NCBI GenBank assembly: GCA_963697455.1
Contig: CAVOOI010000032.1
Span: 143,098 to 207,097 of the forward strand
Reading direction: 5' to 3'
Length of the DNA stretch: 64,000 bases
From: JAFEDN01 sp963697455
Lineage (GTDB): Bacteria; Pseudomonadota; Gammaproteobacteria; Coxiellales; Coxiellaceae
Position numbers and translations under genes: made by a program. Every line of letters begins with the position of its first letter. Within the stretch, counting starts at the first letter, position 1. Under the pieces are notes generated by a model. That model made no database searches, was not told where the DNA came from, and saw only the letters and a program-made list of their open reading frames with translations. Shown in pieces: positions 56,110-64,000 of this stretch.

Positions 56110-57277
56110 AGCGATAGTTTTTGGGCGTCGCCTTATCTCCTGATACCGGCGCCCGATCGTCGATCTCCACAGTGGCGGTCATGCCGGCGGACAGAACGAC
56201 GCCCGGTGGGACTTCATCGATATGGATCCGGACCGGGATTCGCTGGGCAAGGCGCACCCAGGTGAAGATCGGGTTGACCGTAGCCACGCCCTGGTTGTCG
56301 GGCTGCGCATTCGAAACATTGATGGCCCGGGCGATGCTGTCGACGTGTCCGCGCACAACCTCGCTGTAACCCATCAACGTGATTTTGGCCGCGTCGCCCA
56401 CGCGGATCGGCGCGATGTTCGTTTCCTCGAAATATCCGTCGACCCAGTATGAATCAGCGTCGACAACCGAGATGGTATTGACGCCAACATTGACGAAGTC
56501 GCCGAGGTGGGCGAGCAAGTTCGTCACGTAGCCATTCGCCGGCGAGAGAATGCGGGTGCGCTCGAGATTTACCTGCGCCTGGTGGAGCTGCGCCCGGGTT
56601 TGCGCGAGACTCGCCTCGGCGCTCGTCAGCTGCGCCTTCACCAATTCGACCTGCCGATGCGCCAGAGCGAGGTTTTCTGCAGCCGTCTGCACTGAAGACT
56701 CCTGCTGATGCAGCTGTGAAACAAACTGCTGGGCGTTCTGAACGCTGCCATAGCCGGTTTGCGCCAGGTCCTGATAACGGGTAGCTTGCTGCTGCGCAAA
56801 CACCAGCGCTGCCTTCGCCAAGGCCAACTGCGCTTCGTTGCTGCCGATTTGGGCCTGCTGAACCGTCATCTGCGCCTCGACCGATTGCACGCTCGCCTGC
56901 GCCTGCTGAACCGCGGCCTCAGCCTGACTGACCGCGATCGTGTAGTTGGTCGGTTCGATCACCATCAAGAGATCGCCCTTGTGCACATATTGGTTGTCGA
57001 CGACCGGCAGTTCGACAATGCGCCCGGCAACCTCCGGCGCCATCGTGACGACAAGGGCGCGCACGGTAGCGTCGCGCGTCCAGGGCGACCCCATATAGAC
57101 GCGCCACAGCCCCCAGCTGAGAAACCCGGCAAGCACGACCGTCCCCAAGGTGACCAGGAACGGGAGTACCGATGCGCGGCGCTCGGCCACGGCGCGGGAT
57201 TCGGGTGGGGGCGGTGGGGACACTTCCCGATCGACGGGGGCCTCGCCGCGTTTCGTTGTCACTTCAGCAACGGTCAT
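56093..57277 (-). CDS. HlyD/EmrA-family membrane fusion protein
   Basis: A 394-residue periplasmic adaptor. ATG 57277 has GGAG upstream and overlaps the DUF1656 stop; the longer open frame to 57682 is not natural coding sequence. One transmembrane helix near 35-55, a barrel/lipoyl region (GRIVELPVVDNQYVHKGDLLMVIEP) near 80, a long alanine/glutamine-rich coiled coil near 110-230, and a second lipoyl half near 235-260. It links an inner-membrane pump to the outer membrane, probably for aromatic acids as in AaeA. Confidence 0.9.
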   Translation of the reverse strand: MTVAEVTTKRGEAPVDREVSPPPPPESRAVAERRASVLPFLVTLGTVVLAGFLSWGLWRVYMGSPWTRDATVRALVVTMAPEVAGRIVELPVVDNQYVHKGDLLMVIEPTNYTIAVSQAEAAVQQAQASVQSVEAQMTVQQAQIGSNEAQLALAKAALVFAQQQATRYQDLAQTGYGSVQNAQQFVSQLHQQESSVQTAAENLALAHRQVELVKAQLTSAEASLAQTRAQLHQAQVNLERTRILSPANGYVTNLLAHLGDFVNVGVNTISVVDADSYWVDGYFEETNIAPIRVGDAAKITLMGYSEVVRGHVDSIARAINVSNAQPDNQGVATVNPIFTWVRLAQRIPVRIHIDEVPPGVVLSAGMTATVEIDDRAPVSGDKATPKNYRFMIGS

Positions 57278-57486
57278 GACGAACTCCGCACGACAATCAG
57301 GAACCAGGACGACAGAACGATGATGTAGAGACCAAACACGAACAGAGCCGGATGCCAGACGTATCGCAGCAAGCCCAATCGGGCGGCGGCCTGCCTCAGC
57401 GCAAGGGTGACGAACCAAGCCGCGACCATCATGACCGACATGGGCGCAACGTAGACGCCAAAGAGATCGACATCGGCCAAGCTCAT
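57274..57486 (-). CDS. DUF1656 small membrane protein (AaeX-like)
   Basis: A 70-residue protein with two hydrophobic segments (about 12-30 and 45-65) and the opening LADVDLFGVYVAP, the DUF1656 pattern. It overlaps both neighbours by four bases, as AaeX does between AaeB- and AaeA-type genes. The role in the pump is undefined. Confidence 0.88.
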   Translation of the reverse strand: MSLADVDLFGVYVAPMSVMMVAAWFVTLALRQAAARLGLLRYVWHPALFVFGLYIIVLSSWFLIVVRSSS

Positions 57487-59547
57487 GTGATGGCTCCTTC
57501 ATCGAAGTAAGCAGCATGCGCGGAAAGTGCTTCGCAGATGGCCAGAATGCGACTGCGCGCCCGAAGAACGACGACCGTGTCCGTCCCGACGGCGAAACCG
57601 GCAGCGAGTTTGTCGTCGAGTTGCTTGAGCCACATTTTTGCCGTCGCGCCGTTTCCCCGCGCGAGGGCCCCGAACGCGGCATCCAGCGTCGCGCGCGATG
57701 CGAGAGACACGGCTATCTCGCGAAGTTGGATGACCTCGCGGCCGACCGAGAGCGCCGTCATCAGTCGGGCGCGCTGCAACGGCTCCGCCTGATCCGGAAC
57801 CGCCGCGACCCGGCCATACATGCGGCTCTCCCAATCCTCCAACCGCGACGGCTTGGAGGCGGTTGCGAGGCGGCGGAGATCGCGCAAGGCGCCGGCGAGC
57901 AGGCGGCGCGTCCGCTGTTCCGGCGACAACGGCGGGATCAAGCTGAACGCCAGCGGGGCGATGCAGCATCCGATCGCGATCGCCATCGCGGTATTGTAGA
58001 AGTCTCCGGTGTCGTAGGTCATCTGGTTGGTGGGCGCGAGCAGCGGCAGGAAGTTCACGCCCAACGGGGTGAACACGGCCGCGAGTACGAGCTTCTGCCT
58101 GCTCTGGGCCCACGCCATGGCAAAGCTCGCCGGTACGAGAATAAGACCGATGGCGACACAGAAGGCCGGGAACGTTGCGAGGGCTGGCAGCAGCGCAAAT
58201 TTGATGATCGCCGCACAGAAGACGCTGCCTGCCGTGCCGAGTGCGAACGCGATGGATGCCCCAAAGGCTAAGTCGCCTCTCGGCGAGAGCAGCAGAATCG
58301 TGACGGCTGCGAAGACGATCGCAGAGCCGCCGTTCGGCCAAGCGGTCGCGACCCAGAAAAGTTCGACCGCGCCGATCGTGACGAAGGCTCGCGCCGCACT
58401 GATATGAGCGGGCAGCCAATCCGGCGCGCCCAAGGAAAAGCCGCGACCAGCCGCAGGAGATCGATCGGGAGCATCGACGAGCAGCGCCAGCCCGTCGAGC
58501 ACGCGCGACATGCCCGCCACTACCTTGGCGGTCTCGTCGGCCAGGAGTCGCAGCGACGGCGTGCCGGCCGGGAGAGCCAGCAGCTTCGACGCCGCCTCCG
58601 CAGTGAGGCGCCGGAGCGCCATGGGATCGGCCAGCCACCGCGTCGAGGCGCCTGGCTCCGTTGCGGATCGGAGCTCGGGCGGAATGCTGCGCAGAATGGT
58701 TGCGGCCTCCTGCCGTTCCCTCTCGTCCCGCGATCGGGTCAAATGCCTCGCAACTCCTCGCCAGCCATCCAGGGCTCTGATCAGGCCGTAGACAGCGGTC
58801 TGCAGCGTCGGCGCGTCGGTGCGCGCGTGCCCGGATTCTCCGAGCGCCTGGTCGATCATCGGATCGAGCGCGATGACACGTCGGACGAACTCGCGCCGCT
58901 CAATTAGCGTATCAGGCACTTGCGGTCCCGCTAGCGCCAGCGTGCGGGTAAATCGCTCCATGACCTCGGCCGCTAGGCTGGCGAACGAAGCTGCGAGCCG
59001 CCGTTGGGCGCCGCCGAGATCGGTCAAGCCAAGGACCAGGCCGGCGCACGCGATTCCGATGCAGATCTCGCTAGCCCGCCAAACCGCGATCCAGAACACC
59101 TCCGAACTGGCGCCTCCGGTCGCTCCGAGCGTGTCGGCGGCGATGATTGCAGCGGTATAGCCGGCGAGCGCGGCCCCGTAGGAGGCAAAGTTGCGCAGCA
59201 AGGTGGCGATGAAAGCGCAGATGCTGGCCCACACGGCCAGAAGTGCGAGAAAGCCGATCCGATCCTGCGGGAACAACGCAGTCAGTGTTACGATCATCGT
59301 GGCGCCGATCACTGTGCCGATCATGCGGAACCAGCCCTTGCGCAGTGCGGCTCCAAGCTGCGGCTGGCATACGATTGCCGCCGAGGTCCCAGCCCAGAAA
59401 GGATTGTCGAGTTGCAGCCAGAACGCGATGTAGAGGGCGAGACAGACTGACGCCCACAACCGCAGGGCGAAGAGCAGCGGAGACCGCGGCGGTCAGCGCG
59501 CTGGCCTGACGGCTGTCGCGTCGTGAGAATGCCAGGCTGATGCTCAT
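57483..59547 (-). CDS. FUSC-family aromatic acid efflux permease (AaeB-like), frame broken near the start
   Basis: About 685 residues. The body (57483-59459) has two clusters of transmembrane helices (near 1-160 and 360-500) around a soluble domain, as in FUSC proteins. The first ~25 residues (MSISLAFSRRDSRQASALTAA from ATG 59547) lie in another frame; one extra or two missing bases near 59,478 would restore a continuous LFALRLWASVCLALY segment. It forms an operon with DUF1656 and HlyD. Confidence 0.85.
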
Positions 59548-59705
59548 CCAACTATGCTCCGCCGCTCGACGGAATGTTCCGGCGTCGTTGCCAGGGCATG
59601 CAACTACCGCCGCGACCTGCTCGCCGCGTCAATTTCACCTCTTCTCGGGCCAAATCTCGTTCTGGCCTGAAACGAGCGCCCTCACAATCACGCCGAGGTC
59701 AAGGC
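59548..59705. other. spacer between ndh remnant and FUSC gene
   Basis: About 158 bp. The efflux operon's promoter would be on the other side, so this stretch carries only the 5' flank of the FUSC gene and the 3' flank of the broken NADH dehydrogenase gene. Nothing specific is seen. Confidence 0.3.
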
Positions 59706-60954
59706 TCATGGGTTGCGTTCGGGGATCAATCGGGAGCTGCGTTGCCCGGTGAAATAGGACCAGAGCCATTGCCTTTGCACCCTGAGCCGGTTCTGCAGTT
59801 GCGGCAGCGACATCAGATGCAGGAAGACCCAGACGAGCCATGTGGCGAACCCGCTCATGCGAATGCGCCCGCTCTCCAAAATCGCGAAATTTTTGCCGAC
59901 GACGGCCATATTGCCCTTATCGAAATATCGGAACGGACGTTTCGGTTGATGCCCGTCGAGCTGGCGCGAGATCAGGCGTCCGACATAGCGTCCTTGCTGG
60001 ATCGCCGCTTGCGCGACGCCGGGCACAGGGCGCCCTTGCCTACGACTGACGAGGCGTCGCCGACGACGAACACGCCGGCGGCGCCCTCGACATCCATGAA
60101 CGGGCCGACTGCCGCCCGACCCGCTTTGTCGGTCTTGCCGCCGAGCTGCTTCACAAGCGGCGACGGCGCGACGCCCGCGGTCCAGATCACGGTTGCGCTC
60201 GGAATTCGCGTCCCATTGGCGACGACGCCGTTCTCGTCGACCTGCTCAACCTTGACGCCCGTCATAATCTTGACGCCGAGCTTCTCGAGCCTTTTTGCCG
60301 CCTTGCCGGCCAGACGTTCGGAAAATGTCGGAAGAATTCGCGCGCCGCCTTCGATCAGAATGATCGCGCTCTCGGCGGCGTCGATCCGTCGGTACTGCCC
60401 GCGCAGCGTGAGCGTCGCCATTTGCGCGATGGACGCCGCCAGCTCCACGCCGGTCGGGCCGGCGCCAACCAGGAGGAACGTCATCCGCGCGCGCGTTCAT
60501 TCTCATCATCGGTCGTATCCGCCAGCTCATAGGCGCTGAGGATCTTCGTGCGGATCGTCTCGGCGTCGCTGAGGCTCTTGAGGCCGGGCGCATAGCGCGC
60601 AAATTCGTCATGACCGAAATAGCTCGGTTGCATCCCCGTGGCGATCACCAGGAAATCGAATGGTACTTCTCTGGCGCCGACGCCGGGGCAATTCACAGCG
60701 ACCGTTCGAGCGTCGAGATCGACGCCGGTCGCCTCGCCCAACAACACGCCGAGGTTCTTCTGCCTGCCCACGAGCTGTCGAATGGGCGCGGCGATCTCGG
60801 AGGGCGCCAGCACCGCCGTCGCTACCTGATAGAGCAGCGGCTGAAAGAGCTTTCGCGCGCCAGACCCATCGGCGGCGCGCGGCAAAGCCGCGCCTTCCAA
60901 GGGCAGAGAAGCTTCCGAGGGTCGTGTTCCAACATCTTGCAGTGCATTGCTCAT
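59706..60954 (-). pseudogene. ndh: type II NADH dehydrogenase, N-terminally truncated and frameshifted
   Basis: Three frames hold consecutive parts of a single-subunit NADH:quinone oxidoreductase: LFQPLLYQVATAVLAPSEIAAPIR and FLVIATGMQPSYFGHDEF (60481-60954), the NADH-binding LLVGAGPTGVELAA and FVVGDASSV (59972-60484), then the membrane-binding tail (59706-60026). One base seems missing near 60,483 and another near 60,028. The FAD-binding GxGxxG start is replaced by about 34 unrelated residues (SNALQDVGTRPSEAS...), which a single-base error cannot explain. Confidence 0.85.
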
Positions 60955-61020
60955 TGTCTTGCCTCTTCCGGGCCCGGCGCGCTCGTCGAAAAGCTCCGAG
61001 CGAGCGCGCTCGAGCCTCTT

Positions 61021-61983
61021 TCATCGCGACGCGGTGGCGCCCTCGACCTTCTTGCGCAGCTCGATGAGCCCGAGCAGCATCTCGTCCCGTTCCGCCGCCA
61101 GCTCGTCGATGGAGCGCGAGCCGACCTCGGCGTGAACGCTGTCGATGAGTTTCTTTTGCACTTCGGGCGTCAGCACCGGCTGTCCGAGAACTTTCCACCA
61201 GGCTGTCATAGGACCGGTGAACTGCTGGAAGAAGTGCTCGATGCCGCCTTGGCCGCCGCCGAGGTGATTGAGAAGCAGGCTGCCCATGATGCCCCAACGC
61301 AGGCCCGGCCCCCAGGACAACGCGGTGTCCGCATCGGCGGCGCTGACGACGCCTTCGGCGACGAGATGGTAGACCTCCCGACTTAGGGCCGCCTGCAGAC
61401 GATTTGCGACATGCCCGGGCAGTTCCTTGTGCAGGCGGACCGGCCGTTTTCCCATCGAGGCATAGAATTCCGTGGCGCGCCGAATCGTCTCCTCCGAGGT
61501 CTTCGCGCCCCCAACGATCTCGACCAGCGGCATCAGATGCGGCGGATTGAAAGGGTGCCCGATGACGCAGCGCTCGGGGTGAGCGCCGCAACCTGCCTGG
61601 ATCTCGCTCATCGTGAGACCGGACGAGCTCGACGCGATGATCACGCCAGGCGGCAACAGCTCGTCGAGTTGTCCGTACAGCTTCGTCTTGAATTCGATTC
61701 TCTCGGGGCCGTTCTCCTGGACGAGATCCGCGTTTTTCACGGCCCTCGCCAGCTCGGCTGTGAAGGTCAGCTTCGACTGGGATGCGCCGGGCGCGAGGCC
61801 CAATCTCTCGAGCGCCGGCCACGCGTCCTTGATGAAGCGCTTCAGGGCGGCCTCCGCGTTCGGCGCGACATCGGTCGCCGCAACCTCGAGTCCGTTGGCC
61901 AGGAACAGCGCCGCCCAGCTCGCGCCGATGACGCCTGTTCCGATGATGGCGGTTTTGCGAATGGGTCTCGTAATGTCAGACAT
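61021..61983 (-). CDS. 3-hydroxyacyl-CoA dehydrogenase family protein (L-carnitine dehydrogenase-like)
   Basis: A 320-residue NAD-dependent dehydrogenase from ATG 61983 (GGAG upstream). The Rossmann motif is TAIIGTGVIGASWAALFLANG near 11-31; QENGPERIEFK lies near 98, SSSSGLTMSEIQ near 118, and IGHPFNPPHLMPLVEIVGG near 139 contains the catalytic His. The C-terminal domain (ALSWGPGLRWGIMG) resembles carnitine dehydrogenases more than FadB-type enzymes. Substrate unproven. Intact. Confidence 0.88.
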   Translation of the reverse strand: MSDITRPIRKTAIIGTGVIGASWAALFLANGLEVAATDVAPNAEAALKRFIKDAWPALERLGLAPGASQSKLTFTAELARAVKNADLVQENGPERIEFKTKLYGQLDELLPPGVIIASSSSGLTMSEIQAGCGAHPERCVIGHPFNPPHLMPLVEIVGGAKTSEETIRRATEFYASMGKRPVRLHKELPGHVANRLQAALSREVYHLVAEGVVSAADADTALSWGPGLRWGIMGSLLLNHLGGGQGGIEHFFQQFTGPMTAWWKVLGQPVLTPEVQKKLIDSVHAEVGSRSIDELAAERDEMLLGLIELRKKVEGATASR

Positions 61984-62009
61984 GATTGTTTCTCCAGTTG
62001 ATCGAGGGT

Positions 62010-63634
62010 TCAGATTTCCACGTAGACGATGCCGGTGAGATTGCCCTGCGCGTAGATGAAGTTGCGCTCGCCCGTCCCGTCGAGCTTCGCGGAATAGGCG
62101 GAGCCCGCCAAATCGGTCACGAACATCCGATCCCCAGGGACATCGAGGGCGATGCCGATCCCTTCCATCAGATGCGTGATGAGAATTTCCGGGACCTTGG
62201 GCTTGGCGTCGATGGAGGCGCGGTTCACCGTATTGCCACGGGGCGGGTCGCCACGATCCGTCCAATAGAGCACGCGATTTTTCAGATCGAGTTCGAGATC
62301 GATCGGCTCCGGCAGATGGTCGAAGAAGACCTCGATATCTGAGCGATTGGTCGCGGTCTCGCCTTTGGGAATGTCGAGCCCGGCGCGCAGCAGGCGGCCT
62401 TGCTCTCCATTGTCGGGCCCCTTCTGCGTCCAGTAGATCTGCTTGCGCACGGGATCGATGGTGATCCCCACGGGCCACCGGGTCTGATCGCGCCGATCGG
62501 CGTCGCCTCGGCCCGTCTCGACCAGCGTTTCGATCAGCGAGCCGTCGAGGTTCGCGCGCATGACGCGCATCCCCTCGCGGTCGCACCAGTAGAGCTTGCC
62601 GTTCTTCTTATCGAGCTGAAGCTGCTTCGGCGTGTGTGTGCTGCCAGGCGGGACGATGATCCGGCGATTGCGTCCGTCGAGATCGGCGCGCTCGATCGAG
62701 CCGTCATTCGCCGCGACACTGAGGCCCATGTTTGTCCAGTAGAGATGGCCGGCCTCGACGTCGATCGCGACGCCGTCCGGCATATGGCAGCCGTCGACGA
62801 CGACCTTCTGGTCGGAGCCGTCAGGCCGCATCGAGTGGATGCGGCTCTCGCTAAAGTCCAAAGGAGATCCCCCGGCTTTGCCGGGGTGGCAGTAGCAGTT
62901 TGACGTTTCCGGGGGTCCCCCGGTCCGGTTCGGTCGTGAGCAGCCACTCACACGAAAGGAACCGGACCGATGGACGAGTACGAAACGCTAAACCACACGA
63001 CGTGGGACTGCAAATATCACGTGGTTTTCATCCCAAAATATCGGCGTAAGCTGCTGTTTCAGGAGTTGAGGAAACCGCTGGGGGAAGTTTTCGTCAACTT
63101 GCGGCTCAGAAGGAATCGAAGGTCGAAGAGGGGCATTTGCTTCTGGACCATGTTCACATGCTTTTGTCGATCCCACCAAAATACGCGGTGTCGAACGTAG
63201 TCGGGTACATCAAGGGAAAGAGCGCGATCCATCTGGCGCGGACCTACAGCGAAAGAAAGCGCAATTTCGTGGGGCAAAGCTTCTGGGCGCGCGGTTATTT
63301 TGTGAGTACGGTTGGACGCGACGAAAAGGCGATCCGGGAGTACATCCAGAACCAAGAGAAGGAAGACCAACGGCTAGAGCAACTCAACCTCTGGAAGTGA
63401 CGGCCACCTTCAGGTGGCCCATGTTCGTGGAGCCGCGTTAGCGTCTCCCTTCGCCGCTCCCTTGAGCGGCCACAATCCCAACAGTCGCGTCAGCGACGGC
63501 ACAGCCGCTTTGAGCGGCTAAAACCTTAAAGCCCCCGGCTTTGCCGGGGGATATTTACTCTCGAGTACGAACAGACGGCCGACCGCGGTCTTGCTGTCGG
63601 AGGTGGACTTTGATTTGTTCACGAGACTTCTCAT
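62010..63634 (-). CDS. YWTD-repeat beta-propeller protein interrupted by an IS200-type element
   Basis: The 3' portion (62010-62850) encodes LDL-receptor class B-like repeats: LYWTNMG, KLYWCDREGMRVMRANLDG, QIYWTQKG, VLYWTDRGDPPRGNTVNR. The first ~23 codons lie beyond the element (ATG 63634, AAGGAG upstream; ...TAVGRLFVLE). Joining across CTCTCG (62845-62850 and 63558-63563) restores RLFVLESRIHSMRPDG. As it stands the gene is inactive, though element excision would heal it. The role is unknown; such propellers bind ligands or proteins. Confidence 0.85.
62851..63563 (+). mobile_element. IS200/IS605-type insertion element, about 713 bp
   Basis: The element lies within the YWTD gene. Subterminal hairpins CCCCCGGCTTTGCCGGGG (62869-62886) and CCCCCGGCTTTGCCGGGGG (63532-63550) are the left and right palindromes recognised by TnpA. 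CTCTCG flanks both sides. There is no long terminal inverted repeat and no tnpB, as in IS200. The 3' flank after tnpA carries additional small hairpins. Confidence 0.88.
62970..63400 (+). pseudogene. tnpA: IS200-type TnpA transposase, one-base frameshift
   Basis: A Y1 (HUH) transposase. The first frame (62970) has TTWDCKYHVVFIPKYRRKLLF, and the second (to 63400) has HVHMLLSIPPKYAVSNVVGYIKGKSA and the Tyr-containing helix near FWARGYFVSTVG. The HUH pair is the HVH motif. Adding one T in the GTTTTCGT run near 63088 joins the parts as VFRQLAAQKESKVEEGHLLLDHVHM, about 143 residues. Either decayed or a sequencing error. Confidence 0.88.
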
Positions 63635-63692
63635 TCATGTCCTTCTCCTTTGTGAGCAGGCTTTGACCCGGCGTGCTCGAGCCGGCCCGCGG

Positions 63693-64000
63693 CTATGCGG
63701 CGGGGTTAGATTTCCTGGTCTTGTTGAAGTCAGGCGCGCGTTTCTCCAGAAACGCCGCAAACGCCTCCTTTGCGTAGCTGGACCTGGTCAGTACGCTGTA
63801 CTCCTTGTTCTCGAGCGCCATCGCAGCCTTGATCTGATCGAGGAATGCCGACTTCATGAGTTTCTTGCTGACTCGCAGCGCGGCAGATGGCTTCGCCGCC
63901 AGTTTCGAGGCCACTTCGGCCGCCGTGGCCAAAAAATTCTGATCGGGTACGACCCGAGTCACCAATCCCAGTTCCGCGGCGCGCCTGGCGTCGAACGGCA
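63693..64000 (-). CDS. enoyl-CoA hydratase/isomerase, C-terminal part (5' end beyond the window)
   Basis: The open frame runs off the right edge; the visible 102 codons read PFDARRAAELGLVTRVVPDQ, then KLMKSAFLD and EYSVLTRSSYAKEAFAAFLEKRAPDF. This is the typical C-terminal third of crotonase-family enzymes acting on enoyl-CoA in beta-oxidation or related pathways. The catalytic Glu region lies outside the window. The YWTD gene begins 58 bp downstream on the same strand. Confidence 0.88.
   Translation of the reverse strand, partial: PFDARRAAELGLVTRVVPDQNFLATAAEVASKLAAKPSAALRVSKKLMKSAFLDQIKAAMALENKEYSVLTRSSYAKEAFAAFLEKRAPDFNKTRKSNPAA

Noticed and set aside
57278..57682. N-terminal extension of the HlyD protein to 57682
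   Set aside because: It runs across the DUF1656 gene in another frame and is low in plausible protein features; ATG 57277 has a good ribosome site.
56759..59160. Long plus-strand open frames opposite the HlyD and FUSC genes
   Set aside because: They are Arg/Ala/Gly-rich shadows typical of GC-rich DNA and lack domain motifs; the minus-strand genes explain the sequence.
60608..62586. Large minus-strand open frames overlapping the 3-hydroxyacyl-CoA dehydrogenase gene upstream of ATG 61983
   Set aside because: The extra sequence is Arg-rich and off-frame to the true neighbouring genes, so it is not coding.
1..64000. CRISPR arrays, tRNA or rRNA genes
   Set aside because: No regularly spaced repeats and no cloverleaf or rRNA-like stretches were recognised in the spacers.

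Overview
Two unlike pieces of DNA meet in this window. Bases 1 to about 55,440 are moderate-GC gammaproteobacterial chromosome. The evidence is the gene order (rpmF-plsX-fabH-fabD-fabG-acpP-fabF-mltG-tmk-holB; rpsF-rpsR-DUF2232-rplI-dnaB-alr-sdhE; rluD-pgeF; bamD; rne next to rluC). Large exported repeat proteins and a membrane protein ending in a eukaryotic-type CaaX box hint at a host-associated Legionellales/Coxiellaceae-like bacterium; that placement is inference. From about 55,450 to the end the DNA is visibly GC-rich, with alphaproteobacterial (Rhizobiales-like) codon use and gene content. The break truncates mfd, so a chimeric contig or a mobile-element-mediated junction must be considered before the two halves are interpreted together.

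Layout of the left part: a giant minus-strand surface-type gene (1-4343, still open at the window edge) and a second exported repeat protein (4575-6929); the CaaX-ending membrane protein (6983-7768); a VapBC pair and a decayed antitoxin; argR divergent from an arginine-type ABC transporter operon, with an operator-like region between them; a YajG-like lipoprotein; an aldo-keto reductase remnant; rne and rluC divergent; the L32/fatty acid synthesis/mltG/tmk/holB operon; a eukaryotic-type glutamine synthetase and a POT peptide transporter; two more antitoxin/PIN-toxin pairs; rseP, a Sel1 lipoprotein and a fatty acid desaturase; ung and rlpA; the S6/S18/L9/DnaB operon with alr and sdhE; a 480-bp spacer holding two long nested palindromes; a DegP/DegQ protease; pgeF and rluD; a Lon-like protease and a nucleosidase lying between rluD and bamD; a polyprenol-kinase-like membrane protein; nadE, a Mth938-like protein, an L,D-transpeptidase, rlmB, a small exported protein and a broken mfd.

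Layout of the right part: a remnant of an ISAzo13-type transposase, an HlyD/DUF1656/FUSC efflux operon of the AaeXAB type, a degraded type II NADH dehydrogenase, a 3-hydroxyacyl-CoA dehydrogenase-family gene, a YWTD beta-propeller gene cut by an IS200-type element, and the end of an enoyl-CoA hydratase gene.

Functionally, the left part couples envelope biogenesis (fatty acid synthesis, BamD, RseP, DegQ, RlpA, MltG, L,D-transpeptidase, PgeF) to replication and translation housekeeping (Tmk, HolB, DnaB, ribosomal proteins, RNase E, pseudouridine synthases). Amino acid and peptide import (arginine ABC system under ArgR, POT transporter) suits an amino-acid-dependent lifestyle. Single-base frameshifts occur only to the right of about 52.4 kb, near and beyond the junction. 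No tRNA, rRNA or CRISPR array was seen.
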